NCBI RefSeq assembly: GCF_900090225.1
Contig: NZ_FMHY01000002.1
Coordinates: 6,758,001 to 6,822,000 of the forward strand
DNA length: 64,000 bases
Source of the DNA: Micromonospora eburnea
GTDB taxonomy: Bacteria > Actinomycetota > Actinomycetes > Mycobacteriales > Micromonosporaceae
Direction of reading: 5' to 3'
Shown in pieces: positions 35,310-44,254 of this stretch. Under the pieces are notes generated by a model. The model ran no database searches and was not told where the DNA came from. It saw only the letters and a list, made by a program, of their open reading frames with translations. Within the stretch, counting starts at the first letter, position 1; the number at the start of each line of letters is the position of its first letter. A program made the position numbers and the translations under genes.

Positions 35310-37238
35310 ATGGCGAGGGCCCGGGCACGGATCGCGGCGCTCCTCCTCACGCTCGGCGTACTCGCCGGGGCCACCATCGTCTGGCCGCTGGTCGGGGCGA
35401 CACCCGGGTACGCCGCCCCACCGGTCGCGCAGGCCCGAGCCGAGCTGTGCAGCACCAAGGAGTGGCAGACCGACTTCCGCGCCTGCGTCGCCCGCCTCGA
35501 CGAGGTCAAACAGGACGCGGTCGAGTGCCGCAACGCCCCCGTACCCAGCGCACCGGATTCGGGTCTGGCGGGCTGGTTCGCCTCCCGCCCCGACTCCGCG
35601 AAGCTGCCCGGCCCCAAGGGGCTCTACAGCGACTACGGGTACGCGGGATACAGCTACACGACGTACGACGTCGACGGGGGCTGCGCGTCCTCGGTCCTCC
35701 ATCCGGACTACCGCTTCACCAACATGGTCGCGAACGGCGAATTCATGTTCGCCAACGCGGTGATCGGGGCGTCGAACGCGCTGCGGGAGCGGGCCTGGGA
35801 TCCCCGCTCGATGTGGCGCTGGGCGGACCCGCTGGTGGAACAGGCCACCAAGGCCGTCTACCAAAAAGTGTTCAGCGTCTTCGGCATCATCACGCTCTGC
35901 GTGGTCGGCCTCTACCTGATCTGGCGATCACGCCAGTCGGACATGAGCAACGCCATGACCACGGCGGGCTGGGCGGTGCTGGTGATGGTGGCGGTGACCG
36001 CGCTGGCGGCCTGGCCGGTCAAGTCGGCGAACATCGCCGACAACGCCCTGATCACCACACTCGGCGTCGTACACGACGCCGTCGGCCCGGCTTCCCGAGA
36101 TACGCCTGCAGATCAGTGCGACGACACAACGCCGGGAGCGTGCAAGGATCACCGTCCCCCAGCCGTCCGGGCCAGTGACACCGCCACCGAGACGATGCTG
36201 TACCGGAACTGGCTGCGGGGCGTGCTCGGCTCGGCCGACAGCGAGACCGCCAAGAAGTACGGCCCGGCGCTCTACGACGCCAAGTCGCTGTCCTGGGAAG
36301 AGGCGGAGAAGCTCCGCCAGAACCCGGCGACGCGCGAGGCCACCATCAAGGCCAAGCAGCAGCAGTGGGCCCGGGTGGCAGAGCAGATCAAGAAGGAGGA
36401 CCCGGAGGCGTACGAATACCTCAAGGGTGTCCGGGACATGGATCGGATCGGGTCCGGCTTCATCGCCGTGCTTGCCTCGCTGCTCTTCGCGATGTTCGAC
36501 CTGACCGCCTCGTTGCTGGTGCTGCTCGGCTTCCTGATCTTCCGCTGGGCGGTGATCGCCGCGCCGATCCTCGGCACGGTCGGTCTGATGCGCCCGGCGA
36601 GCGCCGGGCTCCGCCGGCTGGCGAACGCGGTGGTGGCGGCCGTCTTCAACATCGCGATCTTCGGCACCGGCGCTGCCATCTACCTGTTCGCCGTCGACCT
36701 CATCATGAACACCCCGACCCTGCCCGGCTGGCTGCAGGTGGTCCTGGTCTGGCTCTGCGGTGTGGTGGGCTGGCTGCTGCTGCGCCCGTACCGGCGGATC
36801 ACCCAGCTCGGCGGCAAGGACAGCAGCGAGGCGATCAGCTCGGCCGGCTCCTGGCACCGCCGGTTCTTCCGGGACATGCGGATCGCGGCCCGGCTGGACG
36901 TGGCCGAGCCCGGCGGCACCGCCGAGCCGGCGGTCGGCCGGCGGCGCGGCGTGGCGTCCGAGCAGAGCAGACTGCGGCCCGAGGCCCGGCATGAGGACCC
37001 GTCGCACGCCGCCGCGGCCAGCGAACGCGAGCGGCCGGACGGGCGGGAACCGGCCGACGAGCCCCCCGCGCCCGAGCGGAAGGGTGGACGGGCGGCGTCT
37101 CGCTCGCGCCGGCAGCCGGCGACCTGGACCGAACCGGACGTGCCCGAGGAGGCTCCCTCCTTCGCCATCTACCGGCCGGACTCGGCCGAGCGTGCACCGG
37201 CCAAACCGGCTCCCCGAATCCGCTCCGAGGCGCGGTAA
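35310..37238 (+). CDS. VirB6/TrbL-like polytopic membrane protein
   Basis: The 642-residue product has a signal peptide (LLLTLGVLAGATIVWPLVGA, cleavage probably after GYA near 35) and a Cys-containing extracellular domain to about 185. Helices follow at about 190-210 and 215-235, a 140-residue loop, then four to five more helices (about 380-500, for example LASLLFAMFDLTASLLVLLG). The last 140 residues are charged and disordered. VirB6/TrbL proteins form the inner-membrane channel of type IV systems. It starts 1 base after the VirB4-like gene. Confidence 0.75.
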   Translation: MARARARIAALLLTLGVLAGATIVWPLVGATPGYAAPPVAQARAELCSTKEWQTDFRACVARLDEVKQDAVECRNAPVPSAPDSGLAGWFASRPDSAKLPGPKGLYSDYGYAGYSYTTYDVDGGCASSVLHPDYRFTNMVANGEFMFANAVIGASNALRERAWDPRSMWRWADPLVEQATKAVYQKVFSVFGIITLCVVGLYLIWRSRQSDMSNAMTTAGWAVLVMVAVTALAAWPVKSANIADNALITTLGVVHDAVGPASRDTPADQCDDTTPGACKDHRPPAVRASDTATETMLYRNWLRGVLGSADSETAKKYGPALYDAKSLSWEEAEKLRQNPATREATIKAKQQQWARVAEQIKKEDPEAYEYLKGVRDMDRIGSGFIAVLASLLFAMFDLTASLLVLLGFLIFRWAVIAAPILGTVGLMRPASAGLRRLANAVVAAVFNIAIFGTGAAIYLFAVDLIMNTPTLPGWLQVVLVWLCGVVGWLLLRPYRRITQLGGKDSSEAISSAGSWHRRFFRDMRIAARLDVAEPGGTAEPAVGRRRGVASEQSRLRPEARHEDPSHAAAASERERPDGREPADEPPAPERKGGRAASRSRRQPATWTEPDVPEEAPSFAIYRPDSAERAPAKPAPRIRSEAR

Positions 37239-37243
37239 CGCCG

Positions 37244-37792
37244 ATGCGTCGGGCGTTGGAGTTCCTGTTCACCCGGGTGCTGCGGTCCCGGCTCGGCATC
37301 GCGCTCGTGATCGCCGCCCTCGTCTTCGGCGTGATCGGCGCGGCCCGGCTGGTGTCGGGGCCGCTCGACCCGGCCGCCGGCCTGAGCAGCCGGCCGCGCG
37401 AGCCGATCAGCACCGTCGATCCGCAGGTCGGTGACGACGGGGTGCTGGCCAGCCCGGCCGCGCCGACCCCGAAGACACGCCCGGGCGAGCTGCCTCCCGA
37501 AGAGGCCGCCGCCCGCTTCACCACCGCCTGGCTGACCGGCCCGGGCAGCAGCGCGGACGATTGGCAGGCGCAGCTGCGACCGCTCTCCACGTCCGCGCTG
37601 ACCGAGAAGCTGACCGGCGCGGACCCGGAGAGCGTGCCTGCCCGGCGGGTCACCGGCCAGGTGACCCTCCGACCACGGACGGAGGCCTTCGTGGAGGCGC
37701 TGATCCCGCTCGACAACGGCCGACTCCGGCTCGAACTTGTGTCGCCCGAGGGCCGCTGGCTGGTGGACGCGGTCGACTGGGAGCGGCCATGA
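37244..37792 (+). CDS. Single-pass membrane protein with VirB8-like layout
   Basis: The 182-residue product has a short cytoplasmic part, one transmembrane helix (about 17-36, GIALVIAALVFGVIGAARLV), a Pro-rich linker and a C-terminal domain of about 95 residues (EEAAARFTTAWLTGPGSSADDW to LVDAVDWERP). The C-terminal domain recalls the NTF2-like periplasmic fold of VirB8/TcpC. This is inferred from layout and position only. Its stop overlaps the next gene (ATGA). Confidence 0.6.
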   Translation: MRRALEFLFTRVLRSRLGIALVIAALVFGVIGAARLVSGPLDPAAGLSSRPREPISTVDPQVGDDGVLASPAAPTPKTRPGELPPEEAAARFTTAWLTGPGSSADDWQAQLRPLSTSALTEKLTGADPESVPARRVTGQVTLRPRTEAFVEALIPLDNGRLRLELVSPEGRWLVDAVDWERP

Positions 37793-38958
37793 GCACGGCG
37801 GGCCAGGTCCCCGGCCGGCGGAAGCTGCGGCTCGGCGCCGTGGCCGCCGCGGTGACCACCGTGCTCACCCTGCTGTGCTGCATCGGCGGCGCGGGCGCGT
37901 TCTTCCTCACCGAACTGGGCGGCGACGGGCAGGACCGGCTGACCGCCAGCCTGGCCTGCGACCCCGCCTACCAGGTCGACATCACCGGGGACATGCCACG
38001 TTTCGCTGAGTACGGCGACGCCCAGCTACGCAACGCTGCCGTCATCGTCAAGGTCGGCCAGGACATGGGCCTGCCGGCTCGCGGCTGGGTGATCGCGCTG
38101 GCGACCGCGATGCAGGAGTCCGCCCTGCGCAACCTCGCCAACAGCACGGTGCCGGCGTCGCTGGCGCTGCCGCACGAAGGTGTCGGCTCCGACCACGACT
38201 CGCTCGGCCTGTTCCAGCAGCGACCCGGCTGGGGCAGTGTCCAGCAGCGGATGACACCGTCGTACGCCGCACGGAAGTTCTACGAGAAACTCCTCCTGGT
38301 GAAGAACTGGCAGCAGCGACCGCTGACCGTGGTGGCACAGCGGGTTCAGGTCAGTGCTTTTCCCGACGCCTACGCCAAGCACGAGGACCTGGCTGGCCGG
38401 ATCGTCGACGCGCTCGCCGGCGGGGCCGCCCGCACCGTGGAGATCGCCGGCAAGGCGGTCTGCGACGCGGCCGCCGGCGCCCGAATCGCCGCCTCCGGCT
38501 GGACCGCCCCGATCCCTGGCGGCGTCGGCTCCGGCTTCCGCACCGCCGAGCGCCCCAGCCACAACGGCGTCGACATCGCCGCCGACAAGGAGACCCCGAT
38601 CCACGCGGCGTCCGCCGGTCGGGTGCTGGTGGCCCGCTGCGATCCCGACCACTCGCAACGACGCGACTGCGACCGCGACGGCTGGCCGGGCAAGGGTGGT
38701 TGCGGCTGGTTCGTGGACATCCTGCACGCCGGCGGTTACATCACCCGCTACTGCCACATGGTGCGGCGCCCCCTGGTGGTGCCCGGGCAGTCGGTGGAGG
38801 CCGGCCAGGAGATCGGCCGTTCCGGGAGCAGCGGGAACTCGTCCGGCCCGCACCTGCACTTCGAGGTGCACGTAGACGCCGACCGGTCGAGCCGGGGTGC
38901 GATCAACCCGGTGCCGTTCATGCGGGATCGCGGCGCCCCGCTGGACGGCGACACGTGA
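37789..38958 (+). CDS. Cell-wall hydrolase with lytic-transglycosylase-like and M23 peptidase domains
   Basis: The 389-residue product has an N-terminal membrane anchor (about 17-43). A lysozyme-like region follows (GWVIALATAMQESALRN near 100, then DSLGLFQQRPGWG, the usual catalytic Glu in MQES and the GLFQ motif). A C-terminal LytM/M23 domain has both zinc motifs: HNGVDIAAD near 263 and HLHFEVH near 360. Bifunctional hydrolases of this type (VirB1-like) open the wall for type IV machines in Gram-positive bacteria. This fits the operon. Confidence 0.85.
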   Translation: MSTAGQVPGRRKLRLGAVAAAVTTVLTLLCCIGGAGAFFLTELGGDGQDRLTASLACDPAYQVDITGDMPRFAEYGDAQLRNAAVIVKVGQDMGLPARGWVIALATAMQESALRNLANSTVPASLALPHEGVGSDHDSLGLFQQRPGWGSVQQRMTPSYAARKFYEKLLLVKNWQQRPLTVVAQRVQVSAFPDAYAKHEDLAGRIVDALAGGAARTVEIAGKAVCDAAAGARIAASGWTAPIPGGVGSGFRTAERPSHNGVDIAADKETPIHAASAGRVLVARCDPDHSQRRDCDRDGWPGKGGCGWFVDILHAGGYITRYCHMVRRPLVVPGQSVEAGQEIGRSGSSGNSSGPHLHFEVHVDADRSSRGAINPVPFMRDRGAPLDGDT

Positions 38959-38967
38959 GGCCGACCC

Positions 38968-39567
38968 GTGAGTAATCCACTGCCCGACCCCTTTGCGGAC
39001 CAGCCCGACTGGGCACCGCTGCCGCCCCGACCCGTCGAGATCGTGCCTGCCGCCGGCCGGGTCGAGTTGCGCGGCCGGCGGGTGCTGGTCGGCCTGCCCG
39101 GCCTGGGTTGGCGCGGTGACCTGCGAGCCGACGAGCGGGTGGTCCAGGGCAGCCGGACGTACGTGCCGGTCATCCCGGAGCACGAGTGGTACCGCGCCGA
39201 GTCCGAACAGGTGGAGGTCTTCGCGCCGCTCGTACCGGTGGAGCGGGTCTGGGTGGAGACGGTCGGCGAACGCCGGCCGTCCAGCGACCCCGCCCAGGCG
39301 GGCCTCCGGCTGGTCTCCCTCGACGCGCCCGCTCATCGCCCGCCCACCCCGGTCTTCGAGGCGGACTCGGTGGCCGGCCGGCGCGTGGTGCACGTGACGG
39401 GAACGACCGAGCAGCGTGACCTCCGCGCGGTGACCGAGACCTACTCCGGAGCAGACGGAGACATCTGCGTCCGGGTCGCTCCGGAGATCGAGTGGTACCG
39501 GTGGGCGTGGCGCGGCCAGGCGCCCACCACGTTGGAGATACCGGTCCACCTGCTCTGGCTCGAGTAG
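38968..39567 (+). CDS. Hypothetical protein at the end of the secretion-like operon
   Basis: The 199-residue soluble protein starts with a GTG 9 bases after the hydrolase gene. Its sequence contains two similar segments, PVIPEHEWYRAESEQVEVFAPLVPVERVW near 69 and RVAPEIEWYRWAWRGQAPTTLEIPVHLLWLE near 170. The repeat of EWYR followed by a hydrophobic P-V segment suggests an internal duplication. No signal peptide or known domain. It ends 2 bases from the convergent 39570 gene. Confidence 0.6.
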   Translation: MSNPLPDPFADQPDWAPLPPRPVEIVPAAGRVELRGRRVLVGLPGLGWRGDLRADERVVQGSRTYVPVIPEHEWYRAESEQVEVFAPLVPVERVWVETVGERRPSSDPAQAGLRLVSLDAPAHRPPTPVFEADSVAGRRVVHVTGTTEQRDLRAVTETYSGADGDICVRVAPEIEWYRWAWRGQAPTTLEIPVHLLWLE

Positions 39568-39569
39568 AG

Positions 39570-40142
39570 TCAGTCCATCTTCCTCCCGCCGCAGACGCGC
39601 CAACCGTCCCTATCGACCACCTGGAACTGCCAGTCCTCACGTCGACTGCTCCGCGTCTGGCCGTCGGCCGAGCTGGAAATGGTCAGCGTTGTGACGACCG
39701 ACTCGCCATCGCCATTCTTCACGGTTGTGAGCGGTCCCCAACTCACACGGACCACGACGTTGAAGTTCGCCTCGCGTCGCTCCATCTCGTCTCGGAGGCG
39801 ACGGATGGCAGCGAGATTAGCCGCCTGGCCACCGCAGGCGTACTCGCTGGCCTTCGTGTCGTTACGGGAAACCAGGAACGCGCGCAAATAGTTGTCCACC
39901 ACGACGTCGGGGGCGCTGCGGTCGGGGGCGGTTGCGCGGTCGTACAGCACGAAGCCGACGACGGCGCCGCCAGCACAGAGCAGCGCCAGCAGCCCGGCGA
40001 CGACCGCGAGGACGGTACGCAGCTGCCGACGCGGACGTTCCGGCGCCGGAGCCGGCGCGGGGGGCGCCAACTGCTCGGGCGGGGTCCGCTGCGCCGGTAC
40101 GCGGGAGACCTGGGAACCGGCGGGGGGCTGCACTGATTCCAC
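39570..40142 (-). CDS. Single-pass membrane protein with extracellular alpha/beta domain
   Basis: The 190-residue product has a Pro-rich cytoplasmic N-terminus (1-40), one transmembrane helix (about 43-66, TVLAVVAGLLALLCAGGAVVGFVL) and an external domain (VVDNYLRAFLVSRNDTKASEYACG) with two cysteines. The external part looks like an NTF2-like fold, as in many paralogous actinobacterial envelope proteins. It is convergent with the secretion-like operon and is therefore separately transcribed. Confidence 0.7.
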   Translation of the reverse strand: MESVQPPAGSQVSRVPAQRTPPEQLAPPAPAPAPERPRRQLRTVLAVVAGLLALLCAGGAVVGFVLYDRATAPDRSAPDVVVDNYLRAFLVSRNDTKASEYACGGQAANLAAIRRLRDEMERREANFNVVVRVSWGPLTTVKNGDGESVVTTLTISSSADGQTRSSRREDWQFQVVDRDGWRVCGGRKMD

Positions 40143-40443
40143 CTCCTGAGGCTATCGGCTGCGCCGCGCGTACCCAATGCCCCAGATCCCAGGATCGTGG
40201 CGAATCGCCGGGCGATCGGCGCGGCGGGCGCAGGCCGGCCCCAGCCACCCACCCAGCCGGACCGAACCGCGGACGGCTGGCGGTCCGCTGCGCGCCTTGG
40301 GACGCATCCGACTTGCGGATGACGCGACCGTGGTCGAGACGCCGATCCCAAACAGCGTGCTGCGCCCGGCCACCTCTCTCCACGCGCGTTACGCGCATAG
40401 TTCGTTACGCGAATTACGAGGGTTATGGTGTTACCCTGGCCAA
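40143..40443. promoter_or_regulatory. Divergent promoter region of the 40142 gene and marR
   Basis: No gene is seen in these 300 bases. It holds a hairpin CATCCG-ACTTG-CGGATG at 40305-40321, direct repeats GTTACGCG at 40388-40395 and 40404-40411, and a 17-bp palindrome at 40399-40415 (listed separately). The last 60 bases are clearly richer in A/T. Confidence 0.5.
40399..40415. promoter_or_regulatory. Candidate MarR operator, site 1 (marR promoter)
   Basis: AGTTCG-TTACG-CGAATT is a perfect 17-bp palindrome with a 5-base centre, ending 28 bases before the marR start. The same pattern RGTTCG-N5-CGAAYT recurs twice in front of the next gene (40958-40996), which suggests autoregulation plus control of the downstream operon. 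Confidence 0.65.
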
Positions 40444-40926
40444 ATGGGTAAGCCTGATGATGGCCAGATCGGGGTAGTGGCCGCGTTGGTGCGGTCCTCG
40501 TTCCTGGTGAATGCCGTGTACGCCGAGTCCGGCCGGGAGCACGGATTGACCCCGCAACAGGGGCAGTTGCTGTGTGTGCTGATGGCACGACCGTATGGCA
40601 TGAGCGAACTGGGGGCGATGCTGCGGCTGGCCAAGTCGAGCCTCACCGGCCTGGTGGACCGCACCGAGCGCAACGGCCTGGTTCGGCGGGAACCGGATCC
40701 ACAGGACATGCGGGCGGTGCGAGTCGCGCTCACCCCGCAGGGCAGCAGGCTGGCAGGGGAGTTCTACACCGAGACCTGCCGGCGGATCGAGGAGTTGCCG
40801 GGGAGCCTCAGTCCAGCCGAACGCGACACGCTCGCCGAACTACTGGGCCGCGTCGTGCTGGACAACGAGGCTCCCGCGGTCTTCCTGGAACCGGACGGAG
40901 GGACCCCCGCTACCCACGGGCAGTGA
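40444..40926 (+). CDS. MarR-family transcriptional regulator
   Basis: The 160-residue product has the winged helix-turn-helix core (GLTPQQGQLLCVLMARPYGMSELGAMLRLAKSSLTGLVDRTERNGLVRREPDPQDMRAVRVALT). It includes the typical DxRxxxxxLT wing DMRAVRVALT. MarR proteins bind 16-20 bp palindromes as dimers and are released by phenolic or oxidised ligands. The matching palindromes at 40399-40415 and 40958-40996 are probable targets. The downstream genes encode oxidoreductases. Confidence 0.92.
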   Translation: MGKPDDGQIGVVAALVRSSFLVNAVYAESGREHGLTPQQGQLLCVLMARPYGMSELGAMLRLAKSSLTGLVDRTERNGLVRREPDPQDMRAVRVALTPQGSRLAGEFYTETCRRIEELPGSLSPAERDTLAELLGRVVLDNEAPAVFLEPDGGTPATHGQ

Positions 40927-40957
40927 CGCGCGACACGACGCTCCCCGAGAAGGTTGC

Positions 40958-40996
40958 AGTTCGTGCCACGAACTAATATGGTTCGTGGCCCGAACT
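40958..40996. promoter_or_regulatory. Paired MarR operators (sites 2 and 3) around a -10 element
   Basis: Site 2, AGTTCG-TGCCA-CGAACT (40958-40974), is a perfect palindrome. Site 3, GGTTCG-TGGCC-CGAACT (40980-40996), matches in 11 of 12 arm positions. The centres are 22 bp apart, about two helical turns. TAATAT (40974-40979), a good -10 box, lies between them, so a bound repressor would cover the promoter of the oxidoreductase operon. Confidence 0.7.
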
Positions 40997-41020
40997 TCGC
41001 CATTCTTGGGAGCGTGCAAC

Positions 41021-42116
41021 ATGAGTCGTACAGTCGCGGTCATAGGCGGAGGCTACGGAGGCGCCGCGGTCGCCAAGGCGCTGGAATCCATGGCCGACGT
41101 CGTCCTCATCCGATCCCCGGGACGCGTTCGTCAACGCGGCCGCATCGCTGCGGGCGGTGACCCGGCCCGAGTGGGCGGCCAACATGTTCTTTCCCTTCGA
41201 GACGCTGCTCACGCAGGGCAGGGTGGTCCGCGACCGCGCGGCCTCGGTGGACCCCAGCGGTGTCACGCTGGCTTCGGGTGAGCGTGTCGCGGCGGACTAC
41301 GTGGTCCTGGCCACCGGCTCCAGCTACAGCTACCCGGCCAAGCCCGTCTCCGATTCGATCAGCGAGGCGGTGGACGACCTCCGCCGGACACACAAGGAAC
41401 TTCGCCAGACCGACCGGGTGCTGATTCTCGGCGCCGGCCCGGTCGGCCTGGAACTTGCCGGGGAGATCAAGGAGGTCTGGCCGGACAAGCACGTGACCAT
41501 CGTCGACCCGGCCGAGGAGCTGCTCCCCGGCTTCAAGCCGGAGGTGGTCGAGGACCTGCACGGCCAGCTCGACGCCCGGGGCGTCGAGGTGCGCCTCGGC
41601 ACCAGGCTGGCGGTGCCGCCGAGCACCGAGGCCGGCCAGGCGGGCACCTTCACCGTCACCACCGCCGGAGGCGAGGAGATCACCGCCGACATCTGGTTCC
41701 GCGCCCACGGGACGCGCACCAACAGCGGCTACCTCGCCGACGGCAAGCTCACCACGCTCAACCCGCGGGGCCAGGTGCCCGTGACCGAGTTTCTCAACGT
41801 CAAGGGGTACGACCACGTCTACGCGGTCGGAGACATCACCGACGTCCCGGAGGCCAAGATGGCCGGTTACGCGATGCAGCACGCCGAGGTGGTCGTCAAG
41901 AACATCATCAGTCGGTTGAACGGTGAGCAGCCCTCGGCCACCTACCAGCCCCTGCCCTTTCCCATGATCCTGCTCCCGCTCGGCCCGAACGGCGGTGTCG
42001 GGCAGCTGCCCTCGCCCGAGGGCCCATTCGTCGCCCCGCCCGCGATGGTCTCCGAGTACAAGGGCGCGGACCTGTTCACCGGCCGCTTCATCGAGCAGTT
42101 TGGCCCCACCGCCTGA
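41021..42116 (+). pseudogene. FAD-dependent NADH dehydrogenase-like oxidoreductase, broken by one frameshift
   Basis: The first 30 codons (SRTVAVIGGGYGGAAVAKAL) encode the FAD-binding motif. At about 41111 one extra C moves the rest to another frame. From 41112 (DPRDAFVNAAASLRAV) the frame runs 334 residues to 42116 with LATGSSYSYPAKP, the NAD motif VLILGAGPVGLELAGEI and YAVGDITDVPEAKMAGYA. Together it would be 364 residues, the length of AIF2/FSP1-like oxidoreductases. It is MarR-controlled by context. The break is either a real mutation or a base error in the assembly. Confidence 0.8.
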
Positions 42117-42129
42117 AAGGCTGGCACAA

Positions 42130-43121
42130 ATGGAGTACACCCACCTCGGCCGCAGCGGCCTCACCGTGTCCCGGCTCGTTCTGGGCACCATGAACTTCGG
42201 CCCGCAGACGTCCGAGGCCGACAGTCACACGATCATGGACCGCGCGCATGAGCACGGAATCAACTTCTTCGACACCGCCAACGTGTACGGCATGACGCCG
42301 GGCGATGGCGTCACCGAGGAGATCATCGGCCGGTGGTTCGCCACGGGCGGCGGTCGGCGCGAGAAGACCGTACTGGCCACCAAGCTCTACCTCCGACCGG
42401 CGACTGGCCCAATCAACGATTCGCGTCCGCGCTGAACATCCGGCGCGCGGCCGACGCGTCACTCAGGCGGCTGCAGACCGACCACATCGATCTGTACCAG
42501 ATGCACCACATCGACCGGAACACGCCGTGGGAGGAGATCTGGGAGGCGTTCACCGTCCTGCGCCAGCAGGGAAAGGTGCTCTACTTCGGCTCGTCCAACT
42601 TCGCCGGCTGGCACATCGCGCAGGCACAGGAGGCCGCGCGGTCACGGCACTTCCTCGGCTTGGTCTCCGAACAGTCGATCTACAACCTGATGACCAGGTG
42701 GGTCGAGCTGGAGGTGCTGCCCGCGGCGCGGGCGTACGGGCTGGGCGTGATCCCGTGGTCGCCGCTGAACGGCGGGGTGCTCGGCGGCGTCCTGCGCAAG
42801 CACAAGGAGGGCCGCGCCTCCCGCGGCAGCTCCGGACGCTCGGCAGACACGCTCGCGAAACACCGGGAAACCATCGGTTCGTACGAGAAGTTGTGCGCCG
42901 AGATCGGCGAGGACCCGGCCCACGTCGGACTGGCGTGGCTCCTCGCGCAGGACGGGGTGACCGGGCCGATCATCGGGCCGCGGACGGCCGAGCAGCTCGA
43001 CGGCTCGCTGCGCGCACCGCAGATCACGCTCGACGACGACACCCTCGCCAAGCTGGACGAGCTGTTCCCACCGCCCGCACCGAACGGGGCCAAGCCCGCG
43101 CCCGAGGCGTACGCCTGGTAA
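42130..43121 (+). pseudogene. Aldo/keto reductase, broken by one frameshift
   Basis: The first part (MEYTHLGRSGLTVSRLVLG) has the AKR residues Asp and Tyr in FFDTANVYG and Lys in VLATKLYL. Near 42395 one base is missing after CTCCG: frame 1 would stop at 42435, while the other frame continues as TGDWPNQRFASALNIRRA with the active-site His in YQMHHID and the cofactor motif near the C-terminus (GPIIGPRTAEQLDG). Joined, it would be about 330 residues, normal for the AKR family. It is 13 bases after the preceding oxidoreductase. Confidence 0.8.
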
Positions 43122-43207
43122 ATCGCGCCCGGCGCTGAAACCCGGCACGTCGGCGGCCACCGTCCGGACGGACCGACGGCCACCCCCCATCGAAGGAAGG
43201 CAGAGCA

Positions 43208-44122
43208 TTGTCTGTACAAGAAGTCGTCTTCGGGTTCGGAGCGCACAGCATCATCGACGACGGGCCGGAGCTGCTGCGGATGGCCGAACAGGCCGACCAT
43301 GACGGGCTCGACCTCTTCTCCCTGTCGGACCATCCCTACCTCGGTAAGCGCCTGGACGCCTACGCCACCCTCGGATTCGTCCTCGGACGTACGCAGCGCC
43401 TCGCGGGCTTCGCCAACGTGACCAACCTGCCGACCCGGCCCGCTCCGATGCTGGCCCGGACGGTGGCGGCGCTGTCGGCGCTGTCCGGCGGTCGCGTCGT
43501 GCTGGGCATGGGCGCGGGCGGGTCATGGGAGCGGATCCGCGACATGGGGGTGCCGCGGCTGTCGCCGGCCGACGCCGTGGACGCCTTCGAGGAGGCGATC
43601 GTCCTGGTCAAGATGCTGTCGGGTGGCGGTGCGCCGGTCACGTACCGAGGCCGCCACTACCAGGTGGACCAGATCGAGCCCGCTCCGGTGGCGGCACCGC
43701 CCGTCTGGACCGGCTCGGTCGGCCGGAAATCCCTGGCCGCCACCGGCCGGGTGGCCGACGGCTGGATCCCGGGGCACGCGGCGGATTGGCTCAGCGACCG
43801 ATACCGGTCCTCCCGGCCGGTCATCGACGAGGCGGCGGCGGCCGCAGGCCGTGATCCGCGGGAGATCCGCACGGTCTTTAATTTCCCCGGGCGCATCACC
43901 GATCGACCGCTGCCCGCCACCCGCGACCGCGAGGGCCGCTGGATCGGCGGTTCGGTGGGCCAGTGGGTCGAGGAACTGACCGGGGCCGTGCTGGAACACG
44001 GCGTATCAGGGTTCATGCTCTTCTCACCCGAAGGCGGAACGCCGGACCGGGTCTCCCTCAGCCACTGGGCCAAGGAGATCGTCCCGGCCGTACGCGAAGC
44101 GATCGCGAAGAAGGACGGCTAG
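43208..44122 (+). CDS. LLM-class flavin/F420-dependent oxidoreductase
   Basis: The 304-residue product is a luciferase-like TIM barrel: VFGFGAHSIIDDGPELLRMAEQADHDGLDLFSLSDHPY at the start, then RTVAALSALSGGRVVLGMGAGGSW and VWTGSVGRKSLAATGRVADGWIPG. It is the F420/FMN-type monooxygenase or dehydrogenase group. The TTG start at 43208 is supported by AAGGAAGG 8 bases upstream. It follows the two broken genes by 86 bases and itself appears intact. Substrate unknown. Confidence 0.88.
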   Translation: MSVQEVVFGFGAHSIIDDGPELLRMAEQADHDGLDLFSLSDHPYLGKRLDAYATLGFVLGRTQRLAGFANVTNLPTRPAPMLARTVAALSALSGGRVVLGMGAGGSWERIRDMGVPRLSPADAVDAFEEAIVLVKMLSGGGAPVTYRGRHYQVDQIEPAPVAAPPVWTGSVGRKSLAATGRVADGWIPGHAADWLSDRYRSSRPVIDEAAAAAGRDPREIRTVFNFPGRITDRPLPATRDREGRWIGGSVGQWVEELTGAVLEHGVSGFMLFSPEGGTPDRVSLSHWAKEIVPAVREAIAKKDG

Positions 44123-44254
44123 GCGGCGGATCAGGCCGCTGGCTGCTCACCCTAGTGAGCCTGCTCACCGCCGACGCGCCAGGACCGGCGCAGCGCCGAC
44201 CGACATCCCGGAGGACGGACCTCGACTGGGATACCGTCACAGCTCGGGGAGGAG

